Of a DNA stretch of 64,000 nucleotides, positions 53,305-62,265 are shown piece by piece. A program made the position numbers and the translations under genes. Each line of letters begins with the position of its first letter. Positions within the stretch are counted from its first letter, which is position 1. The stretch covers positions 62,001 to 126,000 of the forward strand of contig CAZVOA010000003.1 in the NCBI GenBank assembly GCA_964628465.1, read 5' to 3'. Origin of the DNA: JAFGPS01 sp964628465. GTDB taxonomy: Bacteria; Planctomycetota; Phycisphaerae; Sedimentisphaerales; Anaerobacaceae. The notes under the pieces are model-generated. The model made no database searches, was not told where the DNA came from, and saw nothing but the letters and a program-made list of their open reading frames with translations.

Positions 53305-53937
53305 ATGGTTCAAACAAAAAAAGAATATCCGTCAATTTCGCTAAAAGTCGAAGATTTTGATGGAAAAATAGACTTAGCCCGGATTTTCGGACGTACTGGT
53401 CCGTTTCATATAGAAATCGGTTCTGGAAGAGGGACTTTCCTGTTGAACCAGGCTCAGGCACATCCGTGCGACAATTTTCTGGGAATAGAGTGGGCGAGCA
53501 GATATTACCGATACGCAGTTGATAAAATGGGACGATGGAATGTATTGAACGTAAAGCTCATCCGAACAGAGGCGGCTTCATTTATCGCTGATTTTATACC
53601 GGATAATTCGGTAGATTGTTTCCATATATATTTCCCCGACCCATGGCCTAAAAAAAGCCATCGTAAAAGGCGTTTTATTTGCGATTCCAACCTGGCAAAT
53701 ATGATTCGCTGTCTTAAAGAATCAGGACAAATCAGAGTTGCTACTGACCATGCGGAATATTTCGAGCAAATGAAATCTGTTTTCGCACTGGCTGATGACA
53801 AACTTGACGAAATTGATTTCCTGCCAAACGCCGGTGCTGAAACAGGCGAATGGGTGGGTACGAATTTCGAGCGAAAATATATTAAAGAACAAAGACCAAT
53901 TTATACAATCGCCCTGAAGAAAAAAGACAACAAATGA
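53305..53937 (+). CDS. trmB: tRNA (guanine46-N7)-methyltransferase TrmB
   Basis: The enzyme forms m7G46 in tRNA variable loops using SAM. The 210-residue protein has the SAM-binding loop FHIEIGSGRGTFLLNQAQ, then NFLGIEWASRYYRYAVDK, and the diagnostic HIYFPDPWPKKSHRKRRF motif, followed by ATDHAEYFEQM and the C-terminal TNFERKYIKE. The start has no ribosome-binding site; a TATAAT lies 11 bases before the ATG, so the mRNA could be almost leaderless. It converges with malQ. Confidence 0.96.
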   Translation: MVQTKKEYPSISLKVEDFDGKIDLARIFGRTGPFHIEIGSGRGTFLLNQAQAHPCDNFLGIEWASRYYRYAVDKMGRWNVLNVKLIRTEAASFIADFIPDNSVDCFHIYFPDPWPKKSHRKRRFICDSNLANMIRCLKESGQIRVATDHAEYFEQMKSVFALADDKLDEIDFLPNAGAETGEWVGTNFERKYIKEQRPIYTIALKKKDNK

Positions 53938-53952
53938 AAATCACCATTCTAC

Positions 53953-54021
53953 TGTCATGTTGAGTGAAACGAAACATCTGGGATTCTATACGGGAGATTC
54001 TTCGTTTCACTCAGAATGACA
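53953..54021. repeat. Inverted-repeat MITE-like element between trmB and malQ
   Basis: TGTCATGTTGAGTGAAACGA and its imperfect reverse complement TCGTTTCACTCAGAATGACA flank a 20-base centre; about 23 of 27 arm positions match. The element resembles the TGTCATTCTGAGCGAAGCGA family known from many bacteria. Sitting between converging stops, its long hairpin may also end transcription on both strands. Confidence 0.7.
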
Positions 54022-54030
54022 AGTTTCATA

Positions 54031-55482
54031 TTAAGCTCTTCCGTATAACTCCGTTATTTTCGCAAGCTGATTGGCAAGCTTGTTATTAATCTGGTTTGGT
54101 CTCATCCGCCAATTCCAGTTTCCTCGTGTTTTAGCCGGGTGATTCATACGGGCTTCTGAGCCTAAATTCAAAAGGTCCTGCATCGGAATAATCACTGTTT
54201 TTGCGACGGAACTCATTGCCATTCTAATCATTTCCCAGGAAACATCATTACCGGAAACTTTATGACCAAGATACTCAATAATCGCTTTTTTTTGCTTGGT
54301 TGACAAATCATTTTTAAACCAGCCCAACGTTGTATTGTTATCGTGTGTTCCTGTATAAACAATGCAGTTTTCAATATGATTGTGCGGCAGATAAGTATTT
54401 TTACCGGAGGTATCGCTGAACGCGAAATGCAGCACTTTCATGCCGGGAAGGTCAAGTTTTTTCAATAACTCTCTGACATCGGGAGTGATGAGACCCAAAT
54501 CTTCGGCGATAATTTGTGCAGAAGGAAAATGCTTATATAATGCCTTGAAAAAGTCCTCGCCGGGACCTTTGATCCATTTGCCGCGAATAGCGTTCTTGTC
54601 ATTTCCCGGAATCTGCCAGAACTTAACGAATCCTCTGAAATGGTCTATGCGGAAAATATCATAGAGTTTAAGGTTTTGACGTGTCCGTTCAATCCACCAT
54701 TTATAGCCCTGTTCCTTAATAACTTTCCAGTTATAAACAGGATTGCCCCACAGTTGTCCTGTTTTACTGAAAAAGTCCGGCGGCACACCAGATTTGAATG
54801 CAGGTTTTTTTGACCTGTCCAACTTGAATATTTCAGGATTGGCCCAGACATCCGAACTTTGATAAGCGACGTAAATCGGCATGTCACCAATTATTTCTAT
54901 ACCAAGCTTATTGCAATACTTTTTTAAAGCGAACCATTGCTTGAAAAAAATATACTGCAAAATCTTTTCCTTTTCGCAATCAGTTTTTACCAACTCGTTT
55001 GCTTCTTTGAGAGCGGCGGAATTTCTGTCTCTAATCGCCTTTGGCCATTTTGACCAGTCTGTAGTTTTGAAATACTTACTCAAGGCTGTAAAAAGTGCAT
55101 AATCATCGAGCCAGTTTTTATTTTCTATGCAGAATTTTTCAAATGATTTGCTTTCTTTTTTGAGCTTGTTGCTTTCGAACAATTTATTGAATATATTTGC
55201 CCTAAATGAATCTGCTATATCATTTTTCTTAAGATAACCAGATTTATAAAGCAGTTCTGGAGAAATCATACTTGTATTTCCCGCAAAAGCGGAAAGGCAA
55301 TTGTACGGCGAAATATTCATTCTGCCATGCGGGGGATTCAGCGGCAATATTTGCCAGTAAGATTGTTTTGCCTTGCGTAGGAAATCCGCGAAACTATACG
55401 CCTGCGGCCCGAAATCACCGATGCCGTATTTACCCGGAAGCGAAGTTATATGCAGCAGTACGCCGCTTGCTCGTTTATCCAT
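54031..55482 (-). CDS. malQ: 4-alpha-glucanotransferase (amylomaltase, GH77)
   Basis: The ATG at 55482 follows GAAGGA closely; a TTG four codons upstream is less likely. The 483-residue enzyme transfers alpha-1,4-glucan segments between maltooligosaccharides, releasing glucose. GH77 signatures are visible: RASGVLLHITSLPGKYGIGD at the N-terminus, YDIFRIDHFRGFVKFWQIPG with the nucleophile Asp, AQIIAEDLGLITPDVREL with the acid/base Glu, and CIVYTGTHDNNTTLGWFK with the third acidic residue. Length is typical of bacterial MalQ without extra domains. No glycogen or maltodextrin neighbour is present. Confidence 0.96.
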   Translation of the reverse strand: MDKRASGVLLHITSLPGKYGIGDFGPQAYSFADFLRKAKQSYWQILPLNPPHGRMNISPYNCLSAFAGNTSMISPELLYKSGYLKKNDIADSFRANIFNKLFESNKLKKESKSFEKFCIENKNWLDDYALFTALSKYFKTTDWSKWPKAIRDRNSAALKEANELVKTDCEKEKILQYIFFKQWFALKKYCNKLGIEIIGDMPIYVAYQSSDVWANPEIFKLDRSKKPAFKSGVPPDFFSKTGQLWGNPVYNWKVIKEQGYKWWIERTRQNLKLYDIFRIDHFRGFVKFWQIPGNDKNAIRGKWIKGPGEDFFKALYKHFPSAQIIAEDLGLITPDVRELLKKLDLPGMKVLHFAFSDTSGKNTYLPHNHIENCIVYTGTHDNNTTLGWFKNDLSTKQKKAIIEYLGHKVSGNDVSWEMIRMAMSSVAKTVIIPMQDLLNLGSEARMNHPAKTRGNWNWRMRPNQINNKLANQLAKITELYGRA

Positions 55483-55843
55483 AAAATCCTTCAATTTGAA
55501 AACCTTTTCTTAATTTTTACGATAGAATAACTTATTTAGCTTCCACTTTCAATATTTTCAACAATGTTGCCAATAGAACAATGGCTCTTATAATAAGCCA
55601 CATGAAAATAAATATGCTCTATTAGGAATTAGCAAATAATTAGTTTTGTTTTAATAATTCTGTAATAATCACAGGTAAAATCATTATGGTTTTGCATTAA
55701 TTTATGATATGTTCTAAAAACTGCACGAAAGGAGGTGATAAACAGAACATAACTTTGAGTAAAATGGATTTGTACAATATAAATATTGGGTTATCTAATA
55801 AATATATTCAAGATAGATGATTTTTCAAACGTATAAGACATAG

Positions 55844-55888
55844 AAAAAAAACGAGCCGGTGGAAATCCTGGTAAGTGACTCACCGGCC
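55844..55888 (-). terminator. Intrinsic terminator without an obvious upstream gene
   Basis: On the minus strand GCCGGTG pairs with CACCGGC (7 perfect base pairs, 19-base loop) and is followed by CTCG and eight T. No protein-coding gene upstream on this strand could use it. Confidence 0.65.
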
Positions 55889-55932
55889 CTGAAGCTTATA
55901 AAACAGAAACTATTTTTGTCTCTGTCTTGGCT
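55845..55932 (-). ncRNA. Candidate small RNA ending at an orphan terminator
   Basis: A minus-strand TTGCTT (55968-55963), 18-base spacer and TAAGAT (55944-55939) would start transcription near 55932, and the terminator at 55844-55888 would end it after about 88 bases. No known RNA family is recognised. This is a prediction from promoter and terminator only. Confidence 0.25.
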
Positions 55933-56143
55933 ACAACTATCTTACATATTTATGCCGGTAAAAAGCAACGAATTTTAAAGAAACTTACTTAAAGTATCGT
56001 AAGCGTAGCGTATTCAATCCCGGGCATTCGTGAATTTTGTCTGCATATATTAAGTCAAATTATTGACAAATCCTGAATAGTATCAACCTGTAACCAACGG
56101 AATATTAGTAAAGAAAAAAAATTAAATTGAAAGGAAATATAAA

Positions 56144-57610
56144 ATGAAACAAATTATTTATTCAATATGTGTTTTGTTATTAGCAGCCAACGCGTCTTTT
56201 GCCCAATTGCAGCCGCTTGATGGGACGGCCAAATATGTATTTTTGTTTATTGGTGATGGTATGGGTTTTGCCCAGGTGCACTCTGCTGAAGCTTATTTAA
56301 ACACACTCGAAGAAGGTAAAACCGAAGGTCCACGTAATATAAGATCCATTCCTCTTGTCATGACTGCTGAACTGCCATTCACCGGAGCAATTACCACATA
56401 TGATTACGGTGTTTTAATTACCGATTCAGCTTCAGCCGGTACAGCATTAGCCACTGGTAAAAAGACCTATAGCGGCGTAGTATCAGTAGATCCTCAAACA
56501 AAAACCATTCCTTATAAAACAATTGCCGAAGTAGCTAAAGATATGGGAATGAGAGTTGGAATAGTAACAAGCGTTTCTATAGACCATGCAACACCAGCGG
56601 TATTTTATGCTCACTCAGCCAGCCGCAATAATTATCATGAAATCGGTATGCAGATAGCCACAAGCGGATTTGATTATTTCGGCGGCGGCGGATTACTTCA
56701 GCAGGTTAAGAACAGCGAGGATACACTTGTTACTGTTCAAAACGCAGGTTATCAGGTTGTTACAACGCGTGAAGATTTGGCAGCCATTACATCAGGACAG
56801 AAAGTACTTGCCATTAATAGTCTCCTTGATGGCTCAAAAGCTCTCTCTTACGAAATTGATAGAGACGTGAATGATATGTCTCTGGCCGATTTCACAGCGG
56901 AAGGTATCCGCCTGCTTGATGATCCTAACGGCTTCTTCATGATGGTCGAAGGCGGAAAAATTGACTGGACATGCCATGCAAATGATGGTCGCACAAGCAT
57001 AGATGATGTACTGGCATTTGACAATGCCGTACAAAAAGCAATCGATTTCGCAAAACTTCATCCAAGCGAAACATTGATAGTAGTGACAGCAGACCACGAA
57101 ACAGGCGGCCTTACACAGGGTTGGGCAGGTACAAAATATGCCAGTGCCTATGAGAAACTGGCAAATCAGACAATGTCATATGATATGTTTACTTCTCTGG
57201 TGAAGGCCTATGCCGCCAGTCCAACCAAAGCATGGATTGACCCAAACAGCAATCTGTCTGATGATGCAGATATGCTTACGGCTATTGAAAATGCTTTTGG
57301 TTTGGTTTACAGCACTCTCAGTGATTACCAGAAAAAACAGCTCGAAGATGGCTATGATCGTTCAATGAAAGGATCAAGAATTGTAAGCTCAGAAGAAGAT
57401 TATCTCCTCTACGGCGGTTATGATGCTTTAACTGTAACTTGCACCCATATCCTTAATAATCTTGCAGGTTTAGGCTGGACAAGCTACAGCCACACCGCAA
57501 TTCCTGTTCCGGTTATGTCTAATGATGCGCGTTTCAACGGTTATTACGATAATACCATGATTCCAAAGAAAATTGCAGAAGCAATCGGAAACAGCGGTGC
57601 ACTTGATTAA
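56144..57610 (+). CDS. Secreted alkaline phosphatase
   Basis: The 488-residue exported enzyme hydrolyses phosphate monoesters and supplies phosphate. The signal peptide covers about residues 1-20. Metal and nucleophile motifs fit the PhoA-type superfamily: FLFIGDGMGFAQVHSAEAYL (metal Asp), LITDSASAGTALATGKKTYS with the phosphorylated serine about S95, MVEGGKIDWTCHANDG and VVTADHETGGLTQG. AAGGA precedes the ATG. It has its own terminator. No PhoB box was recognised upstream, although the noncoding region is long. Confidence 0.94.
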   Translation: MKQIIYSICVLLLAANASFAQLQPLDGTAKYVFLFIGDGMGFAQVHSAEAYLNTLEEGKTEGPRNIRSIPLVMTAELPFTGAITTYDYGVLITDSASAGTALATGKKTYSGVVSVDPQTKTIPYKTIAEVAKDMGMRVGIVTSVSIDHATPAVFYAHSASRNNYHEIGMQIATSGFDYFGGGGLLQQVKNSEDTLVTVQNAGYQVVTTREDLAAITSGQKVLAINSLLDGSKALSYEIDRDVNDMSLADFTAEGIRLLDDPNGFFMMVEGGKIDWTCHANDGRTSIDDVLAFDNAVQKAIDFAKLHPSETLIVVTADHETGGLTQGWAGTKYASAYEKLANQTMSYDMFTSLVKAYAASPTKAWIDPNSNLSDDADMLTAIENAFGLVYSTLSDYQKKQLEDGYDRSMKGSRIVSSEEDYLLYGGYDALTVTCTHILNNLAGLGWTSYSHTAIPVPVMSNDARFNGYYDNTMIPKKIAEAIGNSGALD

Positions 57611-57642
57611 TATCCAAACAAGTAGTGTTTAACATAATTGCG

Positions 57643-57690
57643 ATGGGGTCTGCGAAAGGAACTTCGCCAGACCCCATTGTTATATTTTAT
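57643..57690 (+). terminator. Intrinsic terminator after the alkaline phosphatase gene
   Basis: ATGGGGTCTG and CGAA pair with TTCG and CAGACCCCAT with one bulged C, followed by TGTTATATTTT. It lies 32 bases past the stop. Confidence 0.8.
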
Positions 57691-57712
57691 TGTCAACAGG
57701 GAGATGTAATTA

Positions 57713-58870
57713 ATGTTTTTACCAGGAAGTAATAAAAAAAAAGATATTATCTTTGTAAGCTTTTTTTTCTGTTTGTGTGTTGGATTGTTTTATATACCGA
57801 CAGGTTACGAGGAACGTTTGCCATCAGATTCTAATTTTGCTCGTGGCCGGATAATATCGGTGGACAACTCCGATATCCGTCAGAGCCTTATTATTAAAAC
57901 AGGAACACAAGAGCTTCAGGTGGAATTGCTTAATGGCCGGTATAAAGGGCAAATTATATCAGTTTCCAACATGCTAACCGGCAAGATGGAAATGGACGAA
58001 GTGTATAGCGAGGGAAGAGAAATTCTCGTGGAATACAGTATAATTAATAACGCACCTGCAGTAGCGTTCGCCAGAGGGCATTATCGTATTCATTTCGAGA
58101 TTTTTCTTGTGTTGCTTTTTGTCTTTCTTTTAATTTTAGTTGGAGGCTGGACCGGCTTCAAAGCTACACTTTCATTCATATTTTCTGCTTTGATGATTTG
58201 GAAGATTATGATTCCATTATTTCTAAAAGGTAAAGATCCGATACTTGTTGGTCTAATTGTGGTTGCGGCTTTAACGGCTGCAATAAGTTTTCTTGTCGGG
58301 GGTTTGACACGTAAAGGCATGGTAACTTTCATAGGTGCCTTTTTAGGACTATTATTGACTTGTGTGCTTGCTAATGTTTTTATAAAACAATTTCGTCTTC
58401 ATGGTGCTGTTCGCCCTCATGCAGAAAGTCTTATTTATTCTGGTTTTGAATATCTTAATCTAAGCCGGATTTTTATCGCAAGCCTTTTTATTGCATGTTC
58501 GGGAGCTGTGATGGATTTAGCGATGGATATTTCAGCTTCGATGCATGAGATTATGGAAAAGAAACCTGATATTGGTCTTATGGAACACATTCGTTCCGGA
58601 ATGGCGGTCGGACGTTCTGTTGTCGGAACTATGACTACTACATTACTTCTTGCATATTCAGGTAGTTACATAGCTCTTTTAATGCTGTTCATGGGAATGG
58701 GTGTACCTGTAATAATTATGCTGAATAAAAACTTTGTAGCGGCTGAAATTGTAAATACTATCGTAGGAAGTTTTGGTATGGTAACTGTCGCGCCGTTTAC
58801 AGCTATTACAGGGGGAATTATTTATAGATTCCACAGAAAAAAGTCTATTGGAAAACCAGATAGTGAGTGA
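57713..58870 (+). CDS. YibE/F-family membrane protein
   Basis: The 385-residue protein has one N-terminal helix (about 10-27), an extracytoplasmic domain of about 100 residues with two beta-rich motifs (ARGRIISVDNSDIRQSLIIK), and about seven further transmembrane helices. The family signature is visible in GLIVVAALTAAISFLVGGLT and ACSGAVMDLAMDISASMHEI, then GRSVVGTMTTTLLLAYSGSY. Function is not established; a transport role has been suggested. GGGAG precedes the ATG. Confidence 0.88.
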   Translation: MFLPGSNKKKDIIFVSFFFCLCVGLFYIPTGYEERLPSDSNFARGRIISVDNSDIRQSLIIKTGTQELQVELLNGRYKGQIISVSNMLTGKMEMDEVYSEGREILVEYSIINNAPAVAFARGHYRIHFEIFLVLLFVFLLILVGGWTGFKATLSFIFSALMIWKIMIPLFLKGKDPILVGLIVVAALTAAISFLVGGLTRKGMVTFIGAFLGLLLTCVLANVFIKQFRLHGAVRPHAESLIYSGFEYLNLSRIFIASLFIACSGAVMDLAMDISASMHEIMEKKPDIGLMEHIRSGMAVGRSVVGTMTTTLLLAYSGSYIALLMLFMGMGVPVIIMLNKNFVAAEIVNTIVGSFGMVTVAPFTAITGGIIYRFHRKKSIGKPDSE

Positions 58871-58955
58871 CTTCATCAAATGTTCAACAAAAATAATAAG
58901 AATAGTTATTTTTTCATTTCATATGATGTTGATTATATTAATTTGCTTTCTAACG

Positions 58956-59462
58956 CTATACAAATTGTTCTATGTAAGTTTTTTCGCTTAAATTATGTAT
59001 TAATCTTCCAGGTATTTGATTGTGTCCAATTCTTTTGGAAATTGGGAAAGCACTTGTTATGAAAAGACCTGCTAATGCCTGTTTAATTGTCATATTTACA
59101 TGAGGTAAAGCACACCTGCCGATATCAAGAGCAAGTTTATAAGTCGATTCATTGTTTTTTGTTTGTTTTGCCAGAGCATAAGCCAAGTAAAATTTGCTTT
59201 GTAAAAGACATTTTATAAATGCCCTGGATTGATTGTTATTTCCAGTAATCACTTCATCTCGGTAAATCTGATTGTAGAATTTTCGTATATGGCTCAATGG
59301 AATTAAATTGTGTGATTCTTCAGACCACGGCATGAATGAAACAGAAGTAAAATGAATCCAGAAAGCTTCTTCAATGTTATATCCATACTCAAGAAGCTGA
59401 CCTGTTTGAGAATGGTACGTATCATAAAGACAATCAATTGCGTCTGATAATTCACAAATCAT
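58956..59462 (-). CDS. Hypothetical protein, all-helical
   Basis: The 168-residue soluble protein has a strong ribosome-binding site (TAGGAGG) seven bases before the ATG, which supports a real gene. It opens MICELSDAIDCLYDTYHSQT and contains SHIRKFYNQIYRDEV and FIKCLLQSKFYLAYALAKQT, suggesting several helices. There is no signal peptide. I do not recognise a family, and its neighbours (YibE/F, metallophosphoesterase) are not on the same strand. Confidence 0.65.
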   Translation of the reverse strand: MICELSDAIDCLYDTYHSQTGQLLEYGYNIEEAFWIHFTSVSFMPWSEESHNLIPLSHIRKFYNQIYRDEVITGNNNQSRAFIKCLLQSKFYLAYALAKQTKNNESTYKLALDIGRCALPHVNMTIKQALAGLFITSAFPISKRIGHNQIPGRLIHNLSEKTYIEQFV

Positions 59463-59725
59463 ATATTGTATATCCTCCTATTTTATAATATTAAATTGAC
59501 CATCATTTTTATAATCACTTTTTGTTCGTATAAAATTAAAAGAGTGTTAGTTTTATGTATATCAATAACAGGAAAAAGCTGTTTGGAAATTATCGCAATC
59601 TTAACAAATTATTCTTAAATAATTAATCATGGCAAAACTTAATGCTAATAGTTATTTCCGATAATATTTAATAGAGAACAATTAATAAATGTATTTATTC
59701 AATTAATTATTGAGGATTATAAAAG

Positions 59726-60619
59726 ATGAGTGCACCGATTTTCGTAATAAGTGACCTTCATATTGGTTCGGGTGGGACGAGAGATAGCTTTGATCAGTAT
59801 GACAGAGGTTCTTGTTTTAACAAATTTCTTAATTACGTTGAAAAAGAAGGTGGTGAATTAATTGTATTGGGTGATTTCATAGATTTATGGAGATTTAGTC
59901 TTAAGAAAGTAATTAATGTGAGAATGGATTTACTGGACCGCTTGTCAGAAATGAAAGTTTCCTGTGTACCTGGAAATCATGATCAGGCTTTAACGGCATA
60001 CATAGATTCGAAAAATTTACCTCATCAATTTTTTAAGAACATAAAAATGCCTTTTACCAGAAATATCGGGGGAAGGAAATTTAGTTTTTTTCATGGTCAC
60101 GAACTTGATATATTTAATCGTAACCTCACACCTCGTATAGGTAGATTACTTGGCTTATCATCATCATGGATAGAACATATCAAAGGTTCTCCAGTTTTTT
60201 CTTCGGAGAATATCGAAGAAGCTTTCTTGAATATAGAAGAGAAAATATTTACATCTTTTCTAAATATTATCAGGCAAGCAGCAGGACAATTGAATTTTTC
60301 GGATGTTCTTGAAAATATTAAAGTTTTACCTCGGCAAAAAAGAGTTGAGAAGCTGATTATAAAACATGAATATAAAAATGAAATAGAAGGTAATGATGTC
60401 GCAATTTCAGCACATACTCACAGGCCGTTAAAATTTCAGAACTGGTATTTCAACAGCGGCTCATGGACAGACCAGACAAATGATTTTATTCAAATATTCC
60501 CTGACGGCAAAGTGAGTTTATTTAACTGGGATATTAATACTCCAAAGCCGAATAATACCGAAGTAAAATCATCAGGCATTTATTCAAAATTCAAAGCCAA
60601 TTATGTGATGGCGAATTAG
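59726..60619 (+). CDS. Calcineurin-like metallophosphoesterase, LpxH-related
   Basis: The 297-residue protein has the dimetal motifs in order: FVISDLHIGSGGT (D-x-H), IVLGDFIDLW (G-D), VPGNHDQAL (G-N-H-D), FFHGHELD (H) and ISAHTHRPLKF (G-H-x-H type). The order and the SDLH/LGDFIDLW wording are close to LpxH/UDP-2,3-diacylglucosamine hydrolase of lipid A synthesis, but the middle region is long, and a general metallophosphatase is equally possible. No other lipid A gene is here. GAGG precedes the ATG. Confidence 0.82.
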   Translation: MSAPIFVISDLHIGSGGTRDSFDQYDRGSCFNKFLNYVEKEGGELIVLGDFIDLWRFSLKKVINVRMDLLDRLSEMKVSCVPGNHDQALTAYIDSKNLPHQFFKNIKMPFTRNIGGRKFSFFHGHELDIFNRNLTPRIGRLLGLSSSWIEHIKGSPVFSSENIEEAFLNIEEKIFTSFLNIIRQAAGQLNFSDVLENIKVLPRQKRVEKLIIKHEYKNEIEGNDVAISAHTHRPLKFQNWYFNSGSWTDQTNDFIQIFPDGKVSLFNWDINTPKPNNTEVKSSGIYSKFKANYVMAN

Positions 60620-60639
60620 GAAAAGATTTGAATATCTGA

Positions 60640-60879
60640 TTATTTAAGGTCAGATACTTCCATCCCTTCTTTTTTTAAATATGTTTTGAGTGTGTTCAGA
60701 AAAATATCACCATCTTGAGGAACAACTTTTTTATTATCTTTTCCAACAATTCCTTTTTCGATGAATTTCTGGAACACGGAAGTTACACCTTCGAATTTTA
60801 CCTGGTTATTATTAATAAAAACCCTGCCGTAAAGTTCTGGAAGTGTAGTTTTTGTTTTGAAAATTGCGATACCAGCCAT
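60640..60879 (-). CDS. Small hypothetical protein (79 residues)
   Basis: The product opens MAGIAIFKTKTTLPELYGRV and looks like a small beta-alpha protein, with DNKKVVPQDGDIFLNTLKTY near the end. AAGGTG lies six bases before the ATG. No family is recognised. Its upstream region contains a GC-rich inverted repeat. Confidence 0.55.
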   Translation of the reverse strand: MAGIAIFKTKTTLPELYGRVFINNNQVKFEGVTSVFQKFIEKGIVGKDNKKVVPQDGDIFLNTLKTYLKKEGMEVSDLK

Positions 60880-60893
60880 ATAGCACCTTTACA

Positions 60894-60923
60894 CCCGCCG
60901 TGCCGGAGGCAAGTCGCGGCAGG
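60894..60923. repeat. GC-rich inverted-repeat element
   Basis: The bases CCCGCCGTGCCGGAGGCAAG and TCGCGGCAGG form imperfect arms (CCGCCGTG against CGCGGCAGG). The strong GC content contrasts with an AT-rich setting. It lies just upstream of the 79-residue gene's ribosome-binding site and resembles dispersed repeats seen in other environmental genomes. Confidence 0.55.
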
Positions 60924-61095
60924 TCCGATGATTGAAAAAGTAACATTTTTTTAATATTACATTCAACTCAAATATAGAAGATAGACTCTAAACCTGATTA
61001 AGACAAGTTAATTTTATGTCAGTTTTGTGTTAGACCGCCGGTGCATTTATAACTTGTTATTAATAAAATGTTTATGTCAGAAATAAATTATAATA

Positions 61096-62265
61096 TTATT
61101 TGTTTCCAAGGCAGGTTCCCACTAATTTTGCGGAGATAATAAGCGGATGGTCCAAAGGAACCGATTTGCGTATTCCCGCGATTTGTTCAAGCGGAACAGG
61201 AACGCATGAATCTCCTTTGTAACTGACCATGACATTATAAATACCTTTTGCCAATAGCTCCGCGGCTTTTGTTCCCATTAATGTACAAAGAGTCCTGTCA
61301 AAAGCTGATGGAACTCCGCCTCTCTGGATATGGCCCAGTGACGTTACGCGTGCTTCTATACCTGTTAATTCCCTGAGTTGCCTGGCTATAATACTTGCTT
61401 TGGATTCACCATAAATATCCTGTGGTGACAATGTGATTTCATCGTCTTTATCTTCATCCTGATCTTTATCCGTTGAATCGGTTTTCTTTTGAATTTTAGA
61501 TTTTATTTTCTTTTGAATTTTTGCTTTTTTGTTTGCGTCATCTATAGAAATTGCGCCTTCCGCGATAGCTATAATAGAAAACCGGCTTCCTTTACGCCTT
61601 CTCTCGAGCAAATAGTTTACTACAACAGAAATATCATATGGAATTTCGGGTATGAGTATTACATCCGCGCCGCCGGCAATACCGGCACCGAGCGCGAGCC
61701 AGCCTGATTTATTTCCCATTATTTCACAAACTATAATTCTGTGATGACTTGTTGCGGTTGTATGAAGTCTGTCAATAGCATCAGTGGCAATCTGCATCGC
61801 GGTATCATATCCGAATGCTATTTCAGTACCAGCCACATCATTATCTATTGTTTTGGGTAATGTTAAGACATTGATATTGCCAGCCTGGTGTAATTTTAAC
61901 GCGTTTTTTTGTGTGCCGTTACCGCCTAAACAGACGAGACAATCTATATGATTCTGTCGCAGATTTTCAATCGCGACGTCGGTCATATCGATTACTTTAT
62001 TTCCCATAGGCATTTTGTAAAGTTTGTCTCTGCTTGTTCCGAGAATTGTGCCGCCATTGGTTAATATGCCGCTGACCGTACTATTTTCAAGGTGAATAGT
62101 TCTATTTTCAACGAGACCTCTGAAGCCATCCAGAAATCCTAATACAGTCATTCCGTAAACGGATATCGCCGTTTTTGTAATTGCTCTAATCGCGGCGTTC
62201 AAACCCGGACAATCTCCGCCGGAAGTCAGGATGCCAATACAACGTGTTTTTGATTCTTTTGCCAT
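61096..62265 (-). CDS. pfkA: 6-phosphofructokinase
   Basis: The 389-residue enzyme phosphorylates fructose 6-phosphate. The N-terminus CIGILTSGGDCPGLNAAIRA, the motif LCLGGNGTQKNALKL near residue 114, and LTLPKTIDNDVAGTEIAFGY near 137 (with catalytic Asp141) are diagnostic. In the usual scheme Gly at the fourth position of GGNGT suggests ATP, while Lys138 in PKTIDND is shared with PPi and group III enzymes, so the donor is not settled. The Mg-binding Asp of GGDGT/S is Asn here. Residues 245-277 carry a Lys/Asp-rich insertion. No clear ribosome-binding site is seen. Confidence 0.92.
   Translation of the reverse strand: MAKESKTRCIGILTSGGDCPGLNAAIRAITKTAISVYGMTVLGFLDGFRGLVENRTIHLENSTVSGILTNGGTILGTSRDKLYKMPMGNKVIDMTDVAIENLRQNHIDCLVCLGGNGTQKNALKLHQAGNINVLTLPKTIDNDVAGTEIAFGYDTAMQIATDAIDRLHTTATSHHRIIVCEIMGNKSGWLALGAGIAGGADVILIPEIPYDISVVVNYLLERRRKGSRFSIIAIAEGAISIDDANKKAKIQKKIKSKIQKKTDSTDKDQDEDKDDEITLSPQDIYGESKASIIARQLRELTGIEARVTSLGHIQRGGVPSAFDRTLCTLMGTKAAELLAKGIYNVMVSYKGDSCVPVPLEQIAGIRKSVPLDHPLIISAKLVGTCLGNK

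Larger units (their letters stand above)
55495..56143. other. 649-base noncoding region with SD-like sequence and orphan terminator
   Basis: No credible protein gene is present. GAAAGGAGGTGAT at 55727-55739 complements the 3' end of 16S rRNA over 13 bases but has no ORF at a suitable distance; only an 18-21-codon frame follows. A strong terminator on the minus strand is at 55844-55888, with a possible promoter at 55939-55968. The alkaline phosphatase promoter must also lie here. A small RNA is possible. Confidence 0.5.

Noticed and set aside
55727..55822. Short peptide gene behind the strong Shine-Dalgarno-like sequence
   Set aside because: The possible TTG or ATG starts lie 18 to 30 bases from the AGGAGG core, too far for normal initiation, and the frame has only 18-21 codons.
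56041..56100. TTGACA at about 56063 as the alkaline phosphatase promoter
   Set aside because: No acceptable -10 box is found at 15-19 bases from it.
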